The position numbers and the translations under genes were made by a program. Shown here piece by piece: positions 8,647 through 15,318 of a stretch of DNA of 28,610 nt; within the stretch, counting starts at the first letter, position 1, and every line of letters starts with the position of its first letter. The stretch spans positions 1 through 28,610 of the forward strand of contig CAZSEX010000027.1 of assembly GCA_964606065.1 (NCBI GenBank), given 5' to 3'. Source of the stretch: JAFGHJ01 sp964606065. GTDB lineage: Bacteria; Hydrothermota; UBA3072. Under the pieces are notes generated by a model. The model had not been told where the DNA came from. It did no database searches and saw only the letters and a program-made list of their open reading frames with translations.

Positions 8647-8715
8647 ATGAAGTTAATTGATGAATATGATATTTCTGACGGGGACCAAAAACAAACAAAT
8701 ATAAGGAGTTTGTAA
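8647..8715 (+). CDS. Small ORF (22 aa) translationally coupled to the FISUMP gene
   Basis: An ATG at 8647, preceded by AAGAAG, opens a 22-codon frame (MKLIDEYDISDGDQKQTNIR...) whose stop TAA overlaps the next start as TAATG (8713-8717). The downstream gene's ribosome binding site (AAGGAGT) lies inside it. It has no recognisable domain. It may be a leader peptide or a relic of a longer upstream gene; a chance frame is also possible. A second, 8-codon frame with a better site (AGAGGAGGAATT then ATG at 8602) lies just before it. Confidence 0.3.
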   Translation: MKLIDEYDISDGDQKQTNIRSL

Positions 8716-9386
8716 TGGAAGAGATAAAAAACGCAGAGACAGTAACCGACATTGACGGTAATGTATACGCTACAGTCAGAATCGGCAAACAGGTATGGAC
8801 GGTAGAGAACCTCAAGACGACGAATTATAATGACGGCACTGCAATACCTTTAATAAAGGATAAGGATGAATGGAATAGCTTTGGGAAAGACGATAAAGCG
8901 GCATATTGTTATTATGACAATAAACCTGATAACTATAATAAATATGGGGCTCTTTACAACTTTTATGCAATAGACACAGGTAAGCTTGCCCCGAAAGGAT
9001 GGCACGTTCCTACAGACGCGGAATGGGAAGAATTACAGGAATATTTGATAGCCAACGGCTATAATTGGGATGGCACGAAAGAAGAAAATAAGATAGCAAA
9101 ATCGTTAGCTGCGAAGACAAATTGGAAAACAGATGACAATAATGATGGAGGCATTGGAAATGATTTATCGAAGAACAACCGTAGTGGTTTTTCTGCACTT
9201 CCGGGCGGTTATCGTTATCTGGATGGTGTTTTCAATTACATTGGCTACCACGGTTGCTTTTGGAGCGCTACGGAGGACGTTGCGTATTTAGCATTCTACC
9301 GTTGTATCTACTACAATAGCGACTACCTTTACAGGAAAGACGACAATTTGGGCTGTGGTTTCTCTGTCAAGTTATTACGGGACTAA
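8715..9386 (+). CDS. FISUMP (Fibrobacter succinogenes major paralogous) domain protein
   Basis: The 223-residue product matches the TIGR02145 FISUMP domain over nearly its whole length. Visible hallmarks are VTDIDGNVYATVRIGKQVW (10-28), VENLKTTNYNDGTAIPL, NKYGALYNFYAI, LAPKGWHVPTDAEWEELQ, GFSALPGGYR, CFWSATED and LGCGFSVKLL at the C-terminus. The family is usually found on exported proteins and lipoproteins of FCB bacteria, of unknown role, possibly surface-associated. Here no signal peptide or lipobox is present: the domain starts ten residues after the ATG, and no in-frame start lies upstream. Either the protein is cytoplasmic or the gene has lost its export signal. AAGGAGT precedes the ATG. 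Its position behind a tRNA gene and before a decayed gene suggests an acquired cassette. Confidence 0.88.
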   Translation: MEEIKNAETVTDIDGNVYATVRIGKQVWTVENLKTTNYNDGTAIPLIKDKDEWNSFGKDDKAAYCYYDNKPDNYNKYGALYNFYAIDTGKLAPKGWHVPTDAEWEELQEYLIANGYNWDGTKEENKIAKSLAAKTNWKTDDNNDGGIGNDLSKNNRSGFSALPGGYRYLDGVFNYIGYHGCFWSATEDVAYLAFYRCIYYNSDYLYRKDDNLGCGFSVKLLRD

Positions 9387-9484
9387 AATTGGCTATTCTC
9401 CTATTTGACTTTATTCTTTTTTACTCAAATGTTTTTCAGAGAACAGAATAGAATTTCCTTTAAGAAAAGCAGTCACACACTTAA

Positions 9485-9811
9485 AGAGACGTCGAACCGG
9501 ATTTCTTATGGGAAGTGGAAAAGGAAGGCATCGTCATCTGGGCTAAACCGGCGTCGATTCTAAACATCGATTTAAAAGAAAATCTAAAACCAAAATTAAT
9601 TTGTTTTTATTCTTTAAAAAGTCTAAAAGTAAAGGATAAAAGAGCAATAATCAGAAAACTTTACGAATCTAAATCAAAAATTATTAACGAAAAAGAAAAA
9701 ATCGCTCCCGGAGTTTTTATAATTGATGCCGAAAAAGAACCTTTGATAGAAAGCTTATTCAAAAAATCCAACTTAAAGGATTATTCTATAAAGAAAGTCT
9801 GGATCAGCTAG
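9485..9811 (+). pseudogene. C-terminal remnant of a nucleotidyltransferase-type protein
   Basis: An open frame runs from just after a stop at 9482-9484 to TAG at 9809-9811. Its only starts are non-ATG (GTG at 9515, 98 codons) with no good ribosome binding site, and clear coding character begins upstream of that GTG (RDVEPDFLWEVEKEGIVIWA). This block resembles the segment that follows the catalytic core of minimal nucleotidyltransferases (MNT/NTP_transf_2). The following part (LICFYSLKSLKVKDKRAIIRKLY ... APGVFIIDAEKEPLIESLF) resembles the C-terminal extension seen in some of them. The GSxxRG...DxD core is absent from the ~100 bases upstream. I therefore read it as a 5'-truncated relic. A short intact gene of unknown function is the alternative. 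Confidence 0.45.
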
Positions 9812-9833
9812 TCAGAAAACCGGTTCGAACTCC

Positions 9834-9861
9834 GCCCAGAAAAAATGGGCAATTAATTTTT
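9834..9861 (+). terminator. Weak intrinsic terminator after the nucleotidyltransferase relic
   Basis: A five-base-pair stem GCCCA (9834-9838)/TGGGC (9846-9850) with a seven-base A-rich loop is followed by AATTAATTTTT. The stem is short, so efficiency may be low. Confidence 0.45.
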
Positions 9862-9963
9862 CCTTGTATAGAACCCATCAATTACCCCAAAATCTAATTC
9901 TAACAAAGGGGTAAAGAAAACGCAGAGAAAAAAAAGATTTCTTTTTATAGGTATTGAAAAAAT

Positions 9964-9992
9964 AAAAGTGGGACTGTCTCAGCCCCACTTTT
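9964..9992 (-). terminator. Intrinsic terminator of the cyclophilin gene
   Basis: AAAAGTGGG (9964-9972) pairs with CCCACTTTT (9984-9992) around an 11-base loop. Read on the minus strand it lies 23 bases after the cyclophilin stop and is followed by ATTATTTTTTC. Its symmetry means it could also stop plus-strand transcription. Confidence 0.75.
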
Positions 9993-10015
9993 TAAGTTCG
10001 CGTAAAACTTTATAT

Positions 10016-10735
10016 TTATTTTTCTGCTTTTGGTTTAGATCTTCCGCAGCCGCAGCCACCGCCACCGCTCGGGTTTTTTGTCATTTCCCGTTCTTCTGCT
10101 TTAGTGGTATCTACTGCAGCAGTTGTATCTGCTGCTTCAAGCGTATCCGCGGTTTCAGTTGTTTCAACTACTTTCATGTATACTTTTTTCATCGTCACAT
10201 TTTCGATAGGGCGGTCATTTCTTTTGTCTGTTTTAACTTTGGCAATTTTCTGTGCCACATCCATTCCTTTTATAACCTGTCCTACTATAGTATATTTTCC
10301 GTCCAGAGCGTTTAATCTGCCCAAGCAAATATAAAACTGTGAGCCGTTCTGGTCGTCTGCGGCTTTGGCAAGCGCCACTGTACCCTCTGAATGCTTCAGG
10401 TCTTTTGAAATTTCATCTTTAACGTAGTAGCCCGGACCTCCATATCCGTCGTTGGAAGGGTTGTTATCTTTCGAGTTTGGATCCCCGCCCTGAATAACGA
10501 ACCCGGGGATAACTCTGTGGAATGTGGTGCCATCGTAAAATCCTTTTTCTACTAATTTTACTATATTTTCCACGTTCACGGGAGCTTCATCTCTGAATAA
10601 CCCGAGCTGGATTTCTCCGAGGTTTGTTTCGATTATCACGATATCGTCGGATTGTTTCGCTTTTTCTTCCTGGTCGAGGGCATAGAGGGAGTAATTCGCA
10701 AAGAACAATAAAAAACAAACAAAAAATTTTCTCAT
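10016..10735 (-). CDS. Secreted cyclophilin-type peptidyl-prolyl cis-trans isomerase with Cys/Gly tail
   Basis: The 239-residue product has a signal peptide (MRKFFVCFLLFFANYSLYA) and a full cyclophilin domain (about 31-190). It shows FHRVIPGFVIQGGDP with the catalytic Arg74, then GSQFYICLG (Gln133, Phe134) and LDGKYTIVGQV. It should catalyse proline isomerisation of proteins in the periplasm. The usual tryptophan of the active site is replaced (GRLNALDGK), as in many bacterial members. The C-terminal ~50 residues are unusual: a Thr/Ala/Glu-rich linker (about 190-217) and a tail with SGGGGCGCGRSKPKAEK, whose two cysteines could bind metal or form a disulfide. GGAGG precedes the ATG and a strong promoter lies just upstream; monocistronic. 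Confidence 0.93.
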   Translation of the reverse strand: MRKFFVCFLLFFANYSLYALDQEEKAKQSDDIVIIETNLGEIQLGLFRDEAPVNVENIVKLVEKGFYDGTTFHRVIPGFVIQGGDPNSKDNNPSNDGYGGPGYYVKDEISKDLKHSEGTVALAKAADDQNGSQFYICLGRLNALDGKYTIVGQVIKGMDVAQKIAKVKTDKRNDRPIENVTMKKVYMKVVETTETADTLEAADTTAAVDTTKAEEREMTKNPSGGGGCGCGRSKPKAEK

Positions 10736-10766
10736 TCCAGCCTCCTTTAAATGAAGTTTTTTGATG

Positions 10767-10794
10767 ATTATACAAAACAGAAAAACTTTGTCAA
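10767..10794 (-). promoter_or_regulatory. Sigma-70-type promoter of the cyclophilin gene
   Basis: On the reverse strand TTGACA (10794-10789), a 16-bp spacer and TATAAT (10772-10767), both perfect, lie about 32 bases before the ATG. Confidence 0.85.
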
Positions 10795-10821
10795 CACCCC
10801 CACCTAAACAAAGAAAACCTG

Positions 10822-10850
10822 AAACACAAAGATCACAGAGAACACAGAGC
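10822..10850 (-). repeat. Dispersed degenerate intergenic repeat
   Basis: The minus strand reads GCTCTGTGTTCTCTGTGATC continued by TTTGTGTTT, with the same reiterated (C/T)TCTGTGTTC pattern as the copy at 2684-2716. Confidence 0.5.
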
Positions 10851-10879
10851 TTACCCCCTCCTTGTTTTATTTTTTCATT

Positions 10880-11169
10880 TTAAGAACTCAACTGGTTTTT
10901 TCTAATGTAAATTTCATCGATTATTAAAATATTCCCTCCGTATTCGTTGCTCCAGTAGTTTAACAATATAGAGTATCCGATAATTTCTTTCTCTGATTGG
11001 AAGATGACAATTTTACCTTTTTCTTTGTTTTCTGTTAGTGCGTTTATTGTATTTTTTATCTTTGAATCGTTTATTCTCGCGTAACCGGATCTTCGTCATA
11101 TAATTTTTCGATCATCGAATGCAGGGCAGAAAAATCCGATTTCTTATAGGGTCTGAACTCGATGTTCAT
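10880..11169 (-). pseudogene. GNAT-family acetyltransferase remnant, frameshifted and 3'-truncated
   Basis: From ATG at 11169 the first 33 codons read MNIEFRPYKKSDFSALHSMI and on to a stop. A different frame then continues with INDSKIKNTINALTENKEKG, IVIFQSEKEIIGYSILLNYW and GGNILIIDEIYIRKNQLSS before a stop at 10882-10880. Joined, these match the N-terminal half of small GNAT acetyltransferases (IRPYKKEDF start; the strand region with GY-ILLNYWSNEYGGN and IDE-Y). The acetyl-CoA binding loop (R/Q-x-x-G-x-G) that should follow is missing. One frameshift plus loss of the 3' half makes this a clear relic. It lies 15 bases behind the LPP20-like gene and may once have been the operon's last gene. 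Confidence 0.7.
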
Positions 11170-11183
11170 AAGAGAGTTCTTTA

Positions 11184-12218
11184 TTATTCGTAGGATTCGC
11201 TTAAGAAAGAGGTAAAGTTTTTGTAGAAATTATTGTTGAGTTCTTCTTTGACTTTATCCAGAGCTCTCCCTTTAACCGATTCACGTGAAACGTGTCCTTC
11301 TCTGGCGCTTGAAGTATATGTGTTCATTGTATTGCCGGTTGTCGCGTTTGTCACGTCTACGATCAGTTCCCAGCGAACAAATTCTCCCTCCCTCGGAAAA
11401 TCGAGAGACTTTATGTCCAGATTGCCCTTTACTATAATATCCGGATTTTCTTCTCCCGTGCTGAAACCTATCTGGTCCACCACTTCTCTTAAATACGAGG
11501 AAAGTTTTTCTTTTTCACTTCCGGATGTTTCTATTTTTGCAACTATTTTGTTTTTTAATTCCTGTAATTCAACCTGAATATTTTCCTTCGGAACCGGCAG
11601 GGCGGGTGTATCTCCCATCAGGGATAAAATTCTGTGAATAGAACGCAGAGCCTCGCCGATTTTTACCACCTCCATACATTTTTTAAGATAAATGAGTTTC
11701 GATATTTTATTGTCGGCAAGCCCGGCTTCTCGATAAAAATTCACGAGGGATCGATCGTTTTTCTGTATTTCATCGAGATAAAGCATCTCGGTTTCCCCCT
11801 TACTTATTACGGAAAGAACATAAAAAGTAGCTGTTCTTTCATCGAAGTGGGTTTTTCCCGTTCTTACATTGATGAGTTCGTTATCGCTTGTAAGAACACT
11901 TCTGTTAAAGAGATTCACGGAGTGTTCCCAGTCCATTTCTTCGTCTCTTTTTTTCTCTTCGGAGTATGCCTCTAAGATTCTTCTGTCGAGTTTTACATTT
12001 ACGGAAAAGATATTGGAAAGAGATCCTATAGACCTCTGTCTGGCTTCGTCCAGAGAACTACCGCTGGATACCGCTGTCAGGTAAAGGCTTTTCGGATACA
12101 AAGCGTCCGGGTTTTCCACCCAATCCGGCAAACCGCCCGTTCCGCTTATCTGTGGATTAGAAGCGCATCCGGCGAACAGTAATATTAAAAATCCCGCTAA
12201 AAAGACTTTTTTCATCAT
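11184..12218 (-). CDS. LPP20-like lipoprotein
   Basis: The 344-residue product has a lipoprotein signal with lipobox FAGC (Cys18 in LLFAGCASN), so it should be anchored to the outer or inner membrane. Residues ~29-140 look like the LPP20 domain: LPDWVENP, then YLTAVSSGSSLDEARQRSIG and a strand ending in SVNVKLD. The C-terminal part (about 240-340) contains a strand-rich segment with DIIVKGNLDIKSLDF and RWELIVDVTNATTG. The role of LPP20 proteins is not settled. The ATG overlaps the stop of the upstream COG3014-like gene by four bases (ATGA), so the two are translationally coupled; ATGATG gives a second possible start three bases later. Third gene of the lipoprotein operon. Confidence 0.8.
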   Translation of the reverse strand: MMKKVFLAGFLILLFAGCASNPQISGTGGLPDWVENPDALYPKSLYLTAVSSGSSLDEARQRSIGSLSNIFSVNVKLDRRILEAYSEEKKRDEEMDWEHSVNLFNRSVLTSDNELINVRTGKTHFDERTATFYVLSVISKGETEMLYLDEIQKNDRSLVNFYREAGLADNKISKLIYLKKCMEVVKIGEALRSIHRILSLMGDTPALPVPKENIQVELQELKNKIVAKIETSGSEKEKLSSYLREVVDQIGFSTGEENPDIIVKGNLDIKSLDFPREGEFVRWELIVDVTNATTGNTMNTYTSSAREGHVSRESVKGRALDKVKEELNNNFYKNFTSFLSESYE

Positions 12219-13654
12219 TGATAAGACACCCCCTCTATAAGGTTCAAAGTATTTTTTTCTATAATGATTGTTTTTGTTTCCATATCGACCACGTTGCCGC
12301 GGGCATCCAGATATTGGAAAGCGATTTCATGCTTACCCGGTGCAAGATTTATCCTTCCCGCATAAGCTCTTCCGGGCATCGTTCTCCAGCAGCGGAGGTC
12401 GGCGTTTTCGGTTACATCTGTTAAGGCATCTACTGCAAACTTCAGCAATCCCGCCATAAATTTGTTTTTTTCCTTGTCCTTGATTTTCTGTTTTTCCTCG
12501 TCTTTTTTGTTTTTTTCTTCGAATTTTTTATCGATGCCTTCTTTTACTTTAGCATCTACAGTGGCTTTGATTAGAGTTCTCAACGCTGCTCTGAGATATA
12601 TAATAGGTTTTTTCACCTTAAAAGTTTCTTCAGCTATGATGCCGAAATCCTCCATAGGATACATTTTCCCCAAAGCCCTGCCGTTTACGTAAGTTTCGAT
12701 ATGCCTGATTCCGGATTTTCTTCTCGCAATTTCAGGAACCGCGAATTTTAAATGAGCTTCAGAATCGCCTATGTATCCGAAAGAATGGATTTCCCTGTTT
12801 TCTTTACCGGGTAACATAATTCTTGCAATATTTAAGTCCGGATCAAAGTCGAGAAGAAGAGTTGATTGTATCTTGACAGGGCTTTTTCCCGCGAAACATA
12901 AAGTATAGACCGGAACTGTATTTGCATCCGCCGGTGATATAATTTTTTTCGAAAAATCTTCCAGTCTGCCGGAGGAGGCTTCGATAAGGTTTTTTCTGTC
13001 AATTTCGACATCGTCCCATTTCCCCATGCTTTTATATCCCAGCATTGAGAGGAAGATGCCTGTAATCGAGTATCTTAAGTTTGTTCTTCCGGGAGCAAAA
13101 CGGAAATCGGATGCGTTTTCCCTGAGCTTTTCACTTTCGCTTAATTGGTCTGCCATGTTGGAATATTTGTCTTTTAATCTACTCAATTTCAGATTTATTC
13201 TTCTCACTTCCACCATGGCATCTTCAAGATTTTGCAGGTGAATATAATTGAGAGTTTTTATTATGTTTGTGAAGATATCCTCGTAGTCTTCTCCCGGATA
13301 GTCAAGAACATTGTCATTAAGCAAAAATGAAACCATCATTTTTGAAATGGATTTGGTGAAATTCTCTTCGATGGCAATTTCCGCTTTATTAAGAAATTCA
13401 TTGCTTTCTCTGTATCTTCCTGCGAAATGCAGGGCAATTCCCATGTCCAGATAATAAAGAACTCTATCCTTACCCTCGTACTTGCCTTCGTTTTTAGCCT
13501 TTTCTATCTTTTTGGCTGCTTTAATATAATAATGTGAGAAAAAATCTTCCTCGATGCCTTCATAATGTTTTACCTGAGTTGAAAGATAAGCACACCCGCC
13601 GATGATAAGAAAAACTGATGCTAAAAAGAACGCAACAAAACGCTTATGCAGCAT
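12215..13654 (-). CDS. COG3014-like lipoprotein with TPR-like N-terminal region
   Basis: The 479-residue product has a lipobox IGGC (Cys21 in FLIIGGCAYLS). Residues ~25-180 are helical and TPR-like (VLYYLDMGIALHFAGRYRES, then FLNKAEIAIEENF). A central segment starts with ILYLRAALRTLIKATVDAKV-type helices and holds a very Lys/Glu-rich stretch (about 385-405, KKFEEKNKKDEEKQKIKDKE). It ends with a WRTMPGRAYAGRINLAPGKH segment (about 427-448) typical of COG3014-family proteins. No enzymatic function is known for the family. It starts three bases after the LpoB-like stop and overlaps the LPP20-like start, so the three form one transcript. The trio LpoB/COG3014/LPP20 recurs in other bacteria, as far as I recall, suggesting a common envelope complex. 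Confidence 0.8.
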   Translation of the reverse strand: MLHKRFVAFFLASVFLIIGGCAYLSTQVKHYEGIEEDFFSHYYIKAAKKIEKAKNEGKYEGKDRVLYYLDMGIALHFAGRYRESNEFLNKAEIAIEENFTKSISKMMVSFLLNDNVLDYPGEDYEDIFTNIIKTLNYIHLQNLEDAMVEVRRINLKLSRLKDKYSNMADQLSESEKLRENASDFRFAPGRTNLRYSITGIFLSMLGYKSMGKWDDVEIDRKNLIEASSGRLEDFSKKIISPADANTVPVYTLCFAGKSPVKIQSTLLLDFDPDLNIARIMLPGKENREIHSFGYIGDSEAHLKFAVPEIARRKSGIRHIETYVNGRALGKMYPMEDFGIIAEETFKVKKPIIYLRAALRTLIKATVDAKVKEGIDKKFEEKNKKDEEKQKIKDKEKNKFMAGLLKFAVDALTDVTENADLRCWRTMPGRAYAGRINLAPGKHEIAFQYLDARGNVVDMETKTIIIEKNTLNLIEGVSYQ

Positions 13655-13657
13655 TCA

Positions 13658-14254
13658 CTACCATTTATAACCGCTTTGTTCGATGGATTTCTTAATCTTT
13701 TTATTTCCGATCCAGGCTTTTAGATTTTTCTCCACGTCAATTAACTCCAGGTCAACGGAATACAGTACGGCTTTTTTCCCTTCAAACCAGTCTTCCACAG
13801 ATTTTACCGAGCCGATGAGGAAATAGTCGGCGCCTACTTCCTGTGCCAGTTTTTTAGCGGTTTCCATAGAAGAGTACATCTGCTGATCCATTCTTTCTTC
13901 TCTGATTTCTTCTCGTTCTTCTTTTGAAGCGACAAAATCCACTTTACCCGAATTAATCAACTCTCTTTCTATGTCTTTTATAAAAACATCCACATTTATG
14001 TGTTCCGTGCTTTCATTTCTTACTGTTCCTACAATTACCACCGGTTTCTTGAGTTTATCCTGTTCAAAATCGATAAGCCACGGACGTGATAACATATCCG
14101 AAATCATGCTTTCCGCCACCAGCCTTGAGTCGGTATCATTCCATCTTCCCGATAAGTCCGTGACTTCACTCGTGTCGATTCTTTTTACGGTTCTGCCTCC
14201 TCCGCAGCCGCAAATAAGCAACAGATAAAAAACCGATAAAAATAATTTACGCAT
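13658..14254 (-). CDS. LpoB-like penicillin-binding-protein activator lipoprotein
   Basis: I place the start at 14254, where AAAAAGGAGGAG precedes an ATG followed by a lipoprotein signal (MRKLFLSVFYLLLICGCGGG); the open frame extends 29 codons upstream across the promoter. The 198-residue product matches LpoB/CsgG-like domains: DLSGRWNDTDSRLVAESMIS, KPVVIVGTVRNESTEHINVD, FIKDIERELINSGKVDFVAS and ADYFLIGSVKSVEDW. In E. coli LpoB is an outer-membrane lipoprotein that stimulates PBP1b in peptidoglycan synthesis; a related protein need not have that exact partner. First gene of the lipoprotein operon, under a perfect consensus promoter. Confidence 0.85.
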   Translation of the reverse strand: MRKLFLSVFYLLLICGCGGGRTVKRIDTSEVTDLSGRWNDTDSRLVAESMISDMLSRPWLIDFEQDKLKKPVVIVGTVRNESTEHINVDVFIKDIERELINSGKVDFVASKEEREEIREERMDQQMYSSMETAKKLAQEVGADYFLIGSVKSVEDWFEGKKAVLYSVDLELIDVEKNLKAWIGNKKIKKSIEQSGYKW

Positions 14255-14273
14255 ATCTCCTCCTTTTTTAAAT

Positions 14274-14302
14274 ATTATAATGCATTTAATTTTATATGTC
14301 AA
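14274..14302 (-). promoter_or_regulatory. Consensus sigma-70-type promoter of the lipoprotein operon
   Basis: On the reverse strand TTGACA (14302-14297), a 17-bp spacer and TATAAT (14279-14274) are perfect. The predicted RNA start near 14267 supports the LpoB-like ATG at 14254. Confidence 0.88.
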
Positions 14303-14333
14303 GGAACAAAATGCCACATCACCCAACCGTTTT

Positions 14334-14370
14334 AACCACAAGATTTCACAAGATTAACTCAAGATTTTTC
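14334..14370 (-). repeat. 36-37 bp dispersed repeat, copy 1
   Basis: The minus strand reads AAAAATCTTGAGTTAATCTT continued by GTGAAATCTTGTGGTTA. The plus-strand copy at 26797-26832 matches it except for a few substitutions and a one-base length difference. Both lie between genes, in opposite orientation. Confidence 0.7.
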
Positions 14371-14402
14371 TTTTTGTTTTTTTCGTACAAATAAAAAAAA
14401 TT

Positions 14403-14431
14403 TACCACTGAGATACAGAAGTACCGAGAAC
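14403..14431 (-). repeat. Dispersed degenerate intergenic repeat
   Basis: The minus strand reads GTTCTCGGTACTTCTGTATC continued by TCAGTGGTA, matching the CTTxGTxTCTCAGTGG core seen at 1680-1699. Confidence 0.45.
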
Positions 14432-14470
14432 AATCTTGAATAACATTTTTTTCTCTGCGGTCTCTGCCTG

Positions 14471-14510
14471 CCCTATGGAATAATGACTTCTATTCCATGA
14501 GGGGCGTTTT
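14471..14510 (+). terminator. Orphan terminator-like hairpin inside the repeat cluster
   Basis: CCCTATGGAATA (14471-14482) pairs with TATTCCAT-g-AGGG (14491-14503), a 12-bp stem with one bulge, followed by GCGTTTTTT. No plus-strand gene lies upstream to be terminated. It could insulate nth or be part of a mobile repeat. Confidence 0.45.
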
Positions 14511-14572
14511 TTGCGGTGAATATTAGAGGCTTTGCCGCACTGTGTTTCAATCAGCTTTTTGGGAAAGGGGCG

Positions 14573-14601
14573 TTGCCTTTTTACCGGGGTTTTCGTATAA
14601 T
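14573..14601 (+). promoter_or_regulatory. Promoter of nth, placed for a leaderless transcript
   Basis: TTGCCT (14573-14578), a 17-bp spacer and TATAAT (14596-14601). The expected RNA start, about seven bases after the -10, falls on the GTG start codon at 14608. Confidence 0.65.
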
Positions 14602-14607
14602 CCCGGG

Positions 14608-15255
14608 GTGGATAATAAAACTATAGAAAAAGTTTTGAAAATCCTGGAAAAGGAATACAGAGAATGGAAAGCGCCGATTGTAACGGAGATAGCTGACCGG
14701 ACAAAAGATCCTTTTCAAGTGCTTGTTTCTACTGTCCTCAGTTCCAGAACAAAAGATGCGGTTACCAGAGAGACTTCCCGTAGATTATTTGCTAAGGCAT
14801 CGACTCCATGCGCGTTAGCAAAATTATCTCCCGTAGAAATCGAAGGATTAATTTATCCCGTTGGTTTCTTTCATACGAAAGCAAAAAGACTTCCCGAACT
14901 CGCGCGTATTTTGGTCGATAAATACAAAGGGAAAGTCCCGGATGCGCTGGAAGAATTACTTAAGCTTCCGGGTGTGGGAAGGAAAACCGCCAATTTGGTT
15001 TTGACTGCGGGTTTCGGTAAACCCGGTATATGTGTGGATACGCATGTTCACCGTATATCGAACAGATTTGGATATGTTGAAACAAAAAGTCCCGAAGAAA
15101 CCGAATTTGCTCTGAGAGAAAAGCTACCTTTGAAATGGTGGATTGTATACAACGATTTTCTGGTTACTCTGGGTCAAAATATCTGTTTTCCCAGGAATCC
15201 CCATTGTGAAGTTTGTCCCCTAAACAAACTTTGCGAGAAAGTAAATATCCGATAA
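14608..15255 (+). CDS. nth: Endonuclease III (DNA glycosylase/AP lyase)
   Basis: The 215-residue product (E. coli Nth has 211) is a base-excision repair glycosylase acting on oxidised pyrimidines. The helix-hairpin-helix LPGVGRKTANLVL (120-132) carries the catalytic Lys126, and the VDTHVHR motif has the catalytic Asp144. A [4Fe-4S] cluster is formed by Cys193, Cys200, Cys203 and Cys209 (C-x6-C-x2-C-x5-C). All these positions are offset by six from E. coli. The open frame continues 22 codons upstream to another GTG at 14542, but that part lies across the -35 and -10 elements and has no homologous sequence, so I choose GTG at 14608. There is no ribosome binding site, consistent with a leaderless mRNA. 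Monocistronic, ended by a strong shared terminator. Confidence 0.95.
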   Translation: MDNKTIEKVLKILEKEYREWKAPIVTEIADRTKDPFQVLVSTVLSSRTKDAVTRETSRRLFAKASTPCALAKLSPVEIEGLIYPVGFFHTKAKRLPELARILVDKYKGKVPDALEELLKLPGVGRKTANLVLTAGFGKPGICVDTHVHRISNRFGYVETKSPEETEFALREKLPLKWWIVYNDFLVTLGQNICFPRNPHCEVCPLNKLCEKVNIR

Positions 15256-15262
15256 ATAAAAA

Positions 15263-15297
15263 AAATAAGACGGCGGTAATTTTCCGCCGTCTTATTT
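15263..15297. terminator. Strong bidirectional intrinsic terminator
   Basis: AAATAAGACGGCGG (15263-15276) pairs perfectly with CCGCCGTCTTATTT (15284-15297) around a 7-base loop. A/T tracts on both sides make it a terminator for nth on the plus strand and for the CBM9-like gene on the minus strand. Confidence 0.95.
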
Positions 15298-15318
15298 ATA
15301 TAAACATTAATTAAATGT

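Larger units (their letters stand above)
14255..14607. other. Divergent region rich in dispersed repeats
   Basis: No gene. It contains the operon promoter on the minus strand (14274-14302), several members of the dispersed repeat family (14334-14370, 14403-14431, 14451-14468), a 12-bp hairpin followed by a T-run (14471-14510), and the nth promoter (14573-14601). Confidence 0.6.

Noticed and set aside
9811..9850. tRNA-like 3' end (GGTTCGAAC) after the nucleotidyltransferase relic
   Set aside because: The T stem does not pair properly and no acceptor or anticodon arm can be found, so it is neither a tRNA nor a convincing attachment site.
8446..9861. Integrated element using tRNA-Leu as attachment site
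   Set aside because: No integrase gene and no direct repeat of the tRNA 3' end within the window.
14542..14607. 22-codon N-terminal extension of endonuclease III
   Set aside because: It spans the -35 and -10 boxes, has no similarity to Nth proteins and no ribosome binding site.
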